From the NCBI GenBank assembly GCA_964386865.1, contig CAYLUN010000114.1, forward strand, positions 1-16,040: a stretch of DNA of 16,040 bases. Direction: 5' to 3'. Positions within the stretch are counted from its first letter, which is position 1; each line of letters opens with the position of its first letter. A program made the translations under genes and the position numbers. This document shows positions 6,093 through 11,826 of this stretch, in pieces. The stretch comes from CAYLUN01 sp964386865 (lineage in GTDB: Bacteria > Verrucomicrobiota > Kiritimatiellia > RFP12 > UBA1067). The notes beneath the pieces are model-generated. The model was not told the origin of the DNA. It searched no databases and saw nothing but the letters and a program-made list of their open reading frames with translations.

Positions 6093-6632
6093 ATGAGCAA
6101 AGGCAAACCTCTGTTTGGGGAGCCGGGCGACTCGGGGGAGGAACCGTCCGGCGATTTATCGTATGCGCCCGGCGAGTCCGCCTACCTGATCGAGCCCACG
6201 CCGGCGCGCCGCCAGCTCACGCCGCGCGACCTCGACCACAACCGCAAGGTCTCCGCGCTCTTCGACCACGTCATGCCGGGCCTGCCGATCGACGCCGACC
6301 CGCCCGAGACGCGACGCGAAGCCGAGCCCTTCTCGGCCATCATCGAGAAGACCCTCAAGCGCCTCAAGATCGACGCCAGCCCGTGGCTGGACGAGCTGAC
6401 CGAGGCGTGGCCCCGGCTCGTGCCGCCCGAAGTCGCCAAAGTCTCCCGCCCCGGCAAGTGGGACGCCGGCATCCTTTACGTCTACGTGACCTCCTCGCCG
6501 CACCTGTTCGAAATCCGCCGCGCGCACCTGAAGCGCGTCGAGCAGGCCGTCCGCGCGTTCGCGGGCGACGACCGCGTCCGGCAGGTGCGCCTCATGGTCA
6601 ACGCCGTTTCCCTGCCCTACCATGCACCGTGA
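6093..6632 (+). CDS. DUF721 (DciA-like) protein
   Basis: 179 residues. The first 75-80 are hydrophilic and Pro/Gly-rich, probably disordered. A helical segment follows (80-98), then a DUF721 core at about 100-170 with ASPWLDELTEAWPRLV, GILYVYVTSSPHLFEIR and VRQVRLMVN. DUF721 includes DciA, the predicted ancestral bacterial loader of replicative helicase DnaB. DciA proteins carry this domain plus a flexible extension, although helicase loading is not proven for this protein. No Shine-Dalgarno motif is visible before the ATG. A TATGAT box 11 bases upstream would give a nearly leaderless mRNA. It overlaps the DUF58 gene by 11 bp, so the two are co-transcribed. Confidence 0.75.
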   Translation: MSKGKPLFGEPGDSGEEPSGDLSYAPGESAYLIEPTPARRQLTPRDLDHNRKVSALFDHVMPGLPIDADPPETRREAEPFSAIIEKTLKRLKIDASPWLDELTEAWPRLVPPEVAKVSRPGKWDAGILYVYVTSSPHLFEIRRAHLKRVEQAVRAFAGDDRVRQVRLMVNAVSLPYHAP

Positions 6633-7536
6633 AAACAAACCAGCCGGCGCCCACGCGCTCCTCACGCCCCGCACGCTCGACGCGCTCAAGAACATCGAGA
6701 TGGTCGCGCGGTCGATGGTCGAGGGCACGCTGACCGGCCTGCACCGCTCGCCCTACCACGGCTTCTCCTCGGAGTTCTCCGAGTACCGCAAGTACTGCCC
6801 AGGAGACCCCGTGAAGCACGTGGACTGGGTGGCCTACGCCCGCACCGACCGCTACTACGTCAAGCAGTACGAGGACGAGACCAACACGCGCGCCTACGTC
6901 GTCCTCGACCGCTCCGGCTCGATGGCCTTGGGCAGCGGCGGCAAGGCGCACAAGTTCCACTACGCCTGCTACCTCGCCGCCGCCTTCATCTACCTCATGC
7001 ACCGCCAAAAGGACGCGGTCGGGCTCTTCACCTACTCCGACCGCATCCACGACTACTACCCGGCCCAGTGCTCTCGCCTGCACATGCTGTCGCTGCTCTC
7101 TCACCTCGAAAACCTCGCTCCCGAGGGCCGCTCCGACGCCGCGCCCTGCTTCCAGCGCGTCGCCGAGGAGGTGCGCCGCCGCTCCATCGTGCTCGTCTTC
7201 TCCGACTTCTTCGACCCCAACGAGGCCTTTGCCCGCAGCCTGCTCCAGCTCCAGCACAAGGACTGCGAGGTCATCCTCTTCCAGGTGCTCGACCCAGTGG
7301 AGACCGACTTTCCGTTCCGCGGGCTGGTCGAGTTCCGCGACCTCGAGACCGGCGAGTGCCTCGAGCTCGAGAGCGAGGACTGCCGCGACGACTACCTCGC
7401 GGACCTCGCCCGTTACGCACAGAACATGAAGCGGCTCTGCGGCCGCATGAACATCAGCTTTGAGACGCTCACCACCGAGACCGCCTTCGACCGCGCCCTG
7501 CTCGCGTATTTCCACAAACGGGAACGGATGTTCTAG
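6622..7536 (+). CDS. DUF58 / von Willebrand A-like protein
   Basis: A 304-residue cytosolic protein. The DUF58 signature is at about 48-90 (GFSSEFSEYRKYCPGDPVKHVDW, split as GFSSEFSEY and PGDPVKHVDW, then TDRYYVKQYEDE). A VWA-like fold follows with an intact metal-site motif D96-x-S98-x-S100 in VLDRSGSM and SDFFDP later. DUF58 proteins normally sit between a MoxR AAA+ ATPase and BatA-type membrane VWA proteins, and are thought to act with them in maturation or envelope stress. Here the ATPase is absent and a DUF721 gene precedes instead, overlapping by 11 bp. The usual partner follows only after a 332-bp repeat-bearing insertion. Confidence 0.9.
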   Translation: MHRENKPAGAHALLTPRTLDALKNIEMVARSMVEGTLTGLHRSPYHGFSSEFSEYRKYCPGDPVKHVDWVAYARTDRYYVKQYEDETNTRAYVVLDRSGSMALGSGGKAHKFHYACYLAAAFIYLMHRQKDAVGLFTYSDRIHDYYPAQCSRLHMLSLLSHLENLAPEGRSDAAPCFQRVAEEVRRRSIVLVFSDFFDPNEAFARSLLQLQHKDCEVILFQVLDPVETDFPFRGLVEFRDLETGECLELESEDCRDDYLADLARYAQNMKRLCGRMNISFETLTTETAFDRALLAYFHKRERMF

Positions 7537-7543
7537 GGAGACG

Positions 7544-7591
7544 GGAAGGCTGTTAGGCTGTAGGCTGTTAGACTGTTAGGCTATTAGGCAG
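7544..7591. repeat. GGCTGTTA octamer array, left arm
   Basis: Units GGCTGTTA, GGCTGTA, GGCTGTTA, GACTGTTA, GGCTATTA and GGCAG run from 7548 to 7591, preceded by GGAA. The first 18 bases (GGAAGGCTGTTAGGCTGT, 7544-7561) recur perfectly inverted at 7838-7855. It begins 8 bp after the DUF58 stop codon and ends 10 bp before the ATG of the four-helix-bundle remnant. Confidence 0.85.
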
Positions 7592-7601
7592 AGAGCAAAC
7601 C

Positions 7602-7777
7602 ATGCGCGACCATACGAAACTCAGAGCGTTCGAGCTGGCAGACGCACTCGCGGTTGCCCTTTACAGGGTGACCCGTAATTTCCCGAAAGAAGAGTCGTAC
7701 GGCTTGACCGCACAGATGCGGAAACCGAGAAAGTCTTGGCCGCCCTCCTCCGCTCGCTCCGCAAGCCCTCTTGCTAA
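7602..7777 (+). pseudogene. Four-helix-bundle (23S rRNA intervening-sequence type) protein, internally deleted
   Basis: The first 40 codons read MRDHTKLRAFELADALAVAL and then YRVTRNFPKEESYGLTAQMR. This is the clear N-terminus of the four-helix-bundle/IVP (S23) family, normally about 115-125 residues. Directly after QMR the original frame turns into a Ser/Pro-rich tail. The +2 frame from 7721 instead reads ETEKVLAALLRSLRKPSC and stops at 7775-7777, which is the family's normal C-terminus. About 60 middle codons are therefore missing and the join is out of frame. The ATG is preceded by AGAGAGCAAACC, a weak ribosome site. The gene lies between inverted octamer arrays, and its stop codon TAA is the first part of a TAACAGCC repeat unit. 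It is probably non-functional. Confidence 0.82.
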
Positions 7778-7855
7778 CAGCCTTCTTCTCTCTCCCCCTC
7801 AGCTGTCTTACCTAACAGCCTACAGCCTAACAGTCTAACAGCCTAACAGCCTTCC
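7774..7855. repeat. TAACAGCC octamer array, right arm (inverted relative to left arm)
   Basis: One unit abuts the remnant's stop (7775-7782). The main array at 7811-7851 has TAACAGCC, TACAGCC, TAACAGTC, TAACAGCC and TAACAGCC, followed by TTCC. As reverse complements these are the same unit variants as the left arm (one 7-mer, one GACTGTTA) but in a different order. CTAACAGCCTTC occurs twice directly, at 7774-7785 and 7843-7854, each followed by a C/T-rich tract. The second C/T tract runs up to the BatA start codon. Confidence 0.85.
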
Positions 7856-7868
7856 TCTCTCTCTCCCA

Positions 7869-9899
7869 ATGACCTTCGGAAATCCCATCTTCCTCTGGGG
7901 CCTGCTCGCCGTGCCGCTGCCGGTGATCCTCCACCTGTTCTTCCGGCGGCGCAAGGCCAAGGCGGTCTTTTCCACCTTGCAGTTTTTCCGCCCGCGCAAG
8001 CGCGACCTCGCGCACCGCCGGCGCCTGCGGGAACTCCTGCTGCTCCTCATCCGCACGCTGGCGCTGCTCTGCCTCGTCCTCGCCCTCGCCCGCACGCTCT
8101 TCCAGCGCCTGCCCGCCGGCTTCGCCGCCCGGACCAGCGCCGTGCTCGTCGTCGACGACACGCTCTCGATGGACCGCCGCGTCGGCTCGGGCGCGGCCGC
8201 ATTCGACGTGGCCCTGCAGAAGGCCGAGGAGGTTCTCGACACGCTCGCCGAGGGCGACGGCGCGGCCCTCGTTTTCCTCTCCGGCCGCCCAGGCCTCGCG
8301 CTGACGCGCAAGCGCCAGCTCGTTCGCCAGCGCCTGCAGGAGGCCCGCGTGACCGCCGCCACCGGCTCCTACAGCGCCGCGCTGAAGCAGGCCGCGAGCC
8401 TCCTGACGGCCGACGGCAGCCCCAACCGCGAAATCTTCGTCCTCTCCGACTTCCAGCGCAACCAAGCCCCGACAAAGCCCGTCGACCTCGGCCGCGTCAA
8501 GGGCCTGCGCCTCTACTTCCTGCCGGTGAGCGGCCCAGCCGAGAACCTGTCGCTCGACGCGCTGAAGCTCTCCGCGCGCCCGCAGATGGTCGGCAAGCGA
8601 CTCGTCATCCCCTACGCCGTGCGCAACACGGGCGAGACCGACCGCGACACCGAAGTGAGCCTGGACGTCGGCGGCGACGTGCGCGCCACCGTCACGCACG
8701 CGGTGCCCGCCGGAGAAAAGGTCGAGGGCCGCTTCGAGACCGTGCCCGACCGCGCCGGGTTCCTCAACGGGGCCGTCCGGCTCACCGACCGCCACCTGAC
8801 CCTCGACAACAGCCGCGTCTTCTCCGTCAACGTCTGCGAGAACATCTGCGCGCTGCTGCTCGAGTCCGACCTCCTCAGCCGCGTCCGGCCCTTCCACTTC
8901 CTGAGGCTCGCCGTCGACCCCAGCGAGGGCGAAGCGGTCAACGGCATCCAGACCGAGCAGGGCTTCGCGCAGGAGCTCACGCCCAAGGAGCTGGAGCGCT
9001 TCCACGTGGTGATCCTCGCCAACCCGCAGCCGCTCAGCGCCCAGACCGCCTCCCAACTCACCCGCTACATGTCGAACGGCGGCACGGTTCTCGTTTTCGC
9101 CGGCCCTGACGTGAGTGCGGAGACCTTCGCGGCCTTCCCTGACCCGCGCCTGCAAGGCCTGTTCGGCGCCAAGCAGCAGGCCGAGTTCAGCGGGCTCACG
9201 TACAAGGGGCCGCTGGCCTCGCTGAACGCGCTGCTGCAGATGGACCTGCTCAAGGGCCAGCGCGTCCACGAGCTGAAGCCCTCGCCCAGCGCCACGGTCC
9301 TCGCCGAGAGCCGCGGCCGCATCCTGCTCGCCGAAGAGAAGGTCGGCAGCGGCAGCCTCATCGCCAGCGCCCTCTCCTGCCGCCGCGACACGAGCAACTG
9401 GCCGGAGCTTAAGTCGTTTCCGATCGCCCTGATCCACCTGCTCACCTACGCGGCACATGACCCGCAGCAGAACGCGGGCGTGTCCTGCGGCAGCCGCGTG
9501 ACGTTCTCCGCCCTCGCGCCTGCGGACAAGCAGCTCGCCCTGCGTCACAGCGACGGCACCCCGTTCGAGATCCCCATCGAGAAGGGCGAGGCCGTGTTCG
9601 CCGACACGTGGCAGCCCGGCGTGCTGACCGCCGAGCGCGCGTCGCCGCGCTGCGTCGCGCTCAACCCCGTCCCCGCCGAGAGCGACCTCGCCAGCCTCGC
9701 CGCCGGACGGCTGTCCAGCCTCGCCGACGCGCCCGTTTCCGTTCTCAAAACCGACGCGGGCGTCGAGTCGCAGATCCGCGCCTACCGGCAGGGCGGCGAC
9801 CTCGCCGGCCTCTTCCTCCTGCTTGCGCTGCTCCTGCTCCTCCTCGAACTCCTCGTGGGCAACACCTATCTGCTCGCCGGCCTCAAGCGCCGCCCGTAG
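7869..9899 (+). CDS. BatA-like membrane protein with VWA domain
   Basis: 676 residues. The N-terminus (MTFGNPIFLWGLLAVPLPVI) with a first membrane helix at 7-24, a basic loop and a second helix at about 55-76 is the BatA/aerotolerance-regulator N-terminal domain. A VWA domain follows from about 91. Its metal motif is D96-x-T98-x-S100 (DDTLS), with Thr in place of the usual first Ser. The region around VVILANPQPLSAQTASQLTRY and NGGTVLVFAGP resembles a glutamine-amidotransferase-like fold, as in other large BatA proteins. A third membrane helix lies near the C-terminus (about 646-664), so most of the protein faces the periplasm. No Shine-Dalgarno is visible: the 15 bases before the ATG are almost pure C/T and come from the repeat element. 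It is the normal partner of the DUF58 gene upstream. Confidence 0.88.
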   Translation: MTFGNPIFLWGLLAVPLPVILHLFFRRRKAKAVFSTLQFFRPRKRDLAHRRRLRELLLLLIRTLALLCLVLALARTLFQRLPAGFAARTSAVLVVDDTLSMDRRVGSGAAAFDVALQKAEEVLDTLAEGDGAALVFLSGRPGLALTRKRQLVRQRLQEARVTAATGSYSAALKQAASLLTADGSPNREIFVLSDFQRNQAPTKPVDLGRVKGLRLYFLPVSGPAENLSLDALKLSARPQMVGKRLVIPYAVRNTGETDRDTEVSLDVGGDVRATVTHAVPAGEKVEGRFETVPDRAGFLNGAVRLTDRHLTLDNSRVFSVNVCENICALLLESDLLSRVRPFHFLRLAVDPSEGEAVNGIQTEQGFAQELTPKELERFHVVILANPQPLSAQTASQLTRYMSNGGTVLVFAGPDVSAETFAAFPDPRLQGLFGAKQQAEFSGLTYKGPLASLNALLQMDLLKGQRVHELKPSPSATVLAESRGRILLAEEKVGSGSLIASALSCRRDTSNWPELKSFPIALIHLLTYAAHDPQQNAGVSCGSRVTFSALAPADKQLALRHSDGTPFEIPIEKGEAVFADTWQPGVLTAERASPRCVALNPVPAESDLASLAAGRLSSLADAPVSVLKTDAGVESQIRAYRQGGDLAGLFLLLALLLLLLELLVGNTYLLAGLKRRP

Positions 9900-9953
9900 G
9901 CCAACGCCAGGCTACAAACGGTTGCGCCAAATGTCCTCCCCCTGTCCGTTCGT

Positions 9954-10006
9954 AGTGGCGCCGTGAGGCGCTTCCCCCCTCGTTCGCAGGCCCTCACGGG
10001 CCCACT
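9954..10006. repeat. Second inverted hairpin pair (AGTGG...GTGAGG... type)
   Basis: Two 19-base arms lie in inverted orientation. Arm 1 is AGTGGCGCCGTGAGGCGCT (9954-9972); arm 2, read on the minus strand from 10006 to 9988, is AGTGGGCCCGTGAGGGCCT. Each folds into a 5-bp GC stem with a 4-base loop, GTGA in one and TCAC in the other, again complementary. Fifteen of 19 positions agree, and the four differences form two compensated stem pairs. The design is the same as the 3256-3322 element but the sequence is unrelated. It sits between the BatA stop and the GH20 promoter. Confidence 0.72.
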
Positions 10007-10031
10007 TGTCTGTTGCGCCCCTCAAACGCCA

Positions 10032-10060
10032 TTGACTTCCCGCGCCTCCCAAACAATAAT
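10032..10060 (+). promoter_or_regulatory. Sigma70-type promoter of the GH20 gene
   Basis: TTGACT (10032-10037) and AATAAT (10055-10060) each match 5 of 6 consensus bases, with a 17-base spacer. Transcription would start near 10067, giving a leader of about 57 bases to the ATG at 10124. This is the best promoter match I found in the window. Confidence 0.65.
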
Positions 10061-10123
10061 GTGACCAGTGTGCGGATGAGCGCTCTTGCAGCCGCCCGCG
10101 CACGCGAACCCCGCGAGGAGCCT

Positions 10124-11785
10124 ATGACACAACGCGCCCACCCGCTTCACACCTTAGCCAGCCTGCTCCGCAACGCCGCTATGATCGCCACCCTATCCGC
10201 CGGTGCCGCCGGATTCGCGCAGGGCGAGCCCGACCTGATCCCGCGGCCGGCGTCGTTCACGCCGCGCGAAGGCAATCTCCTCCTGAAGCCCGGCAGCGCC
10301 GTCGCGCTGCCCGAGGGAGTCACGACCGACAGCCTCGCCCAGGCCGCAGGCTTCGCGCTCACCCCCGCGCGCGCCGCCGAACAGGCACGCCTCCGCTTCC
10401 TGCCTGCCTCCGCCGCACCTGCCGGCTCGTCCGCGCCGCAGGGCGAGGGCTACCTGCTGCGCGTCACGCCCGACGCGCTCTGCGTCTACGCCGCCGCGCC
10501 CGCCGGCCACTTCTACGGCCTGCAGACCGCCGCGCAGCTCCTGCGCGGCGCCCCGCGCGAACAGGGCGCCGTCGCCGTGCCCTGCGTCGAGATCAGCGAC
10601 GCGCCGCGCTTTGGCTGGCGCGGCTACATGCTCGACGAGTCGCGCCACTTCTCCGGCAAAGAGGCCGTGCTGCGCCTGCTCGACGCCATGGCCAGCTACA
10701 AGCTCAACCGCCTGCACTGGCACCTCACCGACTCGCCCGCCTGGCGTCTGGAGATCAAGGCCTACCCCAAGCTGACCCAGCTCGGCTCGCACGGCTCGGA
10801 GAGCGACCGCCGCGCTGACGCGCCCGCGCAGTTTTACACGCAGGCCGAGGTGCGTGAGATTGTCGCCTATGCCCGTGCCCGCCACATCGTCGTCGTCCCC
10901 GAGATCGACATGCCCGGCCACGCCGACGCGGCGGTGCTCGCCTATCCCGAACTCGACGGCGGGGGCTTCCTCCAGAAAGGCCGCACCGACAAGTGGCCGC
11001 GCTTCACCTTCAACCCCGCCAAGCCTGAGACGCTGGCCTTCCTCGACGCCGTGCTGAAGGAGACCGCCGCGCTCTTCCCCGACGCGGGCGTGATTCACTT
11101 CGGCGGCGACGAGGTCCACTTCGGCTGGCAGAAGTGGTCGGAGCTGCCCGACGTGCAGGCGCTCATGAAGCAAGAGGGCTACGCCAAGCTGGAGGAGGTC
11201 GAGGCGTGGTTCAACCGCCGCCTCGCGGGATCGATCAACGCGCTCGGGTTCAAGACCGGCGGCTGGGACGAGATCGCCGCGCGCGACCTGCCGCGCGACA
11301 AGACGGTGATCTTCTGGTGGCGGCACGACAAGCCGCAGATCCTGCGCGCCGCGCTCGACGCAGGCTATTCGGTGGTGCTCTGCCCGCGCCGGCCCTGCTA
11401 CTTCGACTTCGTGCAGCACGCCAGCCACACGGCCGGGCGGCGCTGGGGCGGGTTCAACCCGCTCGAAGACGTGTACGCGTTCCCGGCCGGCCTCAGCCTC
11501 TCGGCCGCGGACGAGGCGAAGGTGCTTGGGCTCCAGGCATGCCTGTGGACCGAGACCACGGTGACGCAGGAGCGGCGCGACTTCCTCACGTGGCCGCGGC
11601 TGGTCGCCCTCGCCGAGGCCGCGTGGACGCCGCAGCCGCGCAAGGACTTCGCCTCGTTCCAAGCCCGCCTGCCCGCGCACCTGCGCCAGCTCCGCGCGCG
11701 CGGCATCGGCTTCTATGACCCCTTCGCGAACTCGCCCGAAATCACCGACGCCCAGGCCGGCAAAACCAAGGCACACCTCGACTGA
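10124..11785 (+). CDS. Glycoside hydrolase family 20 beta-N-acetylhexosaminidase, exported
   Basis: 553 residues. It removes terminal beta-linked GlcNAc/GalNAc by substrate-assisted catalysis. The N-terminus MTQRAHPLHTLASLLRNAAM continues into a hydrophobic stretch ending AGFAQG, a likely signal peptide, so the enzyme is periplasmic or secreted. A GH20b-type beta domain follows (about 38-160), then the barrel with RHFSGKEAVLRLLDAMASYK, LHWHLTDSPAWRLEIK, VPEIDMPGHADA and the catalytic pair D329-E330 in HFGGDEVHFGW. GLQACLWTE and WPRLVALAEAAW near the end are also typical. The start at 10124 has GAGGAG just upstream and lies downstream of the promoter. In-frame upstream starts (10013, 10076) are less likely, and 10013 would precede the transcription start. 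It may act in chitin, peptidoglycan or host-glycan turnover; the substrate is not readable. Confidence 0.95.
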   Translation: MTQRAHPLHTLASLLRNAAMIATLSAGAAGFAQGEPDLIPRPASFTPREGNLLLKPGSAVALPEGVTTDSLAQAAGFALTPARAAEQARLRFLPASAAPAGSSAPQGEGYLLRVTPDALCVYAAAPAGHFYGLQTAAQLLRGAPREQGAVAVPCVEISDAPRFGWRGYMLDESRHFSGKEAVLRLLDAMASYKLNRLHWHLTDSPAWRLEIKAYPKLTQLGSHGSESDRRADAPAQFYTQAEVREIVAYARARHIVVVPEIDMPGHADAAVLAYPELDGGGFLQKGRTDKWPRFTFNPAKPETLAFLDAVLKETAALFPDAGVIHFGGDEVHFGWQKWSELPDVQALMKQEGYAKLEEVEAWFNRRLAGSINALGFKTGGWDEIAARDLPRDKTVIFWWRHDKPQILRAALDAGYSVVLCPRRPCYFDFVQHASHTAGRRWGGFNPLEDVYAFPAGLSLSAADEAKVLGLQACLWTETTVTQERRDFLTWPRLVALAEAAWTPQPRKDFASFQARLPAHLRQLRARGIGFYDPFANSPEITDAQAGKTKAHLD

Positions 11786-11826
11786 TCGTCTTTCGAAGCT
11801 GGAGTGCGGGCCGCGGTTTTGCTTTA

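Noticed and set aside
7229..7463. Short alternative-frame proteins inside the DUF58 gene.
   Set aside because: Ser/Arg/Pro-rich out-of-frame shadows without initiation signals.
7544..7855. CRISPR array interpretation of the repeats around 7550 and 7800.
   Set aside because: Units are 7-8 bp and contiguous without spacers, the two arms are inverted, and there are no cas genes.
7827..9548. A 573-codon open frame on the minus strand opposite the BatA gene (and similar long antisense frames at 10193-11776 and 13930-15588).
   Set aside because: These are shadows of GC-rich genes. Translations are Val/Ala/Arg/Glu-rich, match no family I know and have no ribosome sites, while the plus strand encodes clear protein families.
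10013..10123. Longer start for the GH20 protein.
   Set aside because: The first start lies before the promoter boxes, and the resulting N-terminus would bury the signal peptide. The ATG at 10124 has GAGGAG directly upstream.
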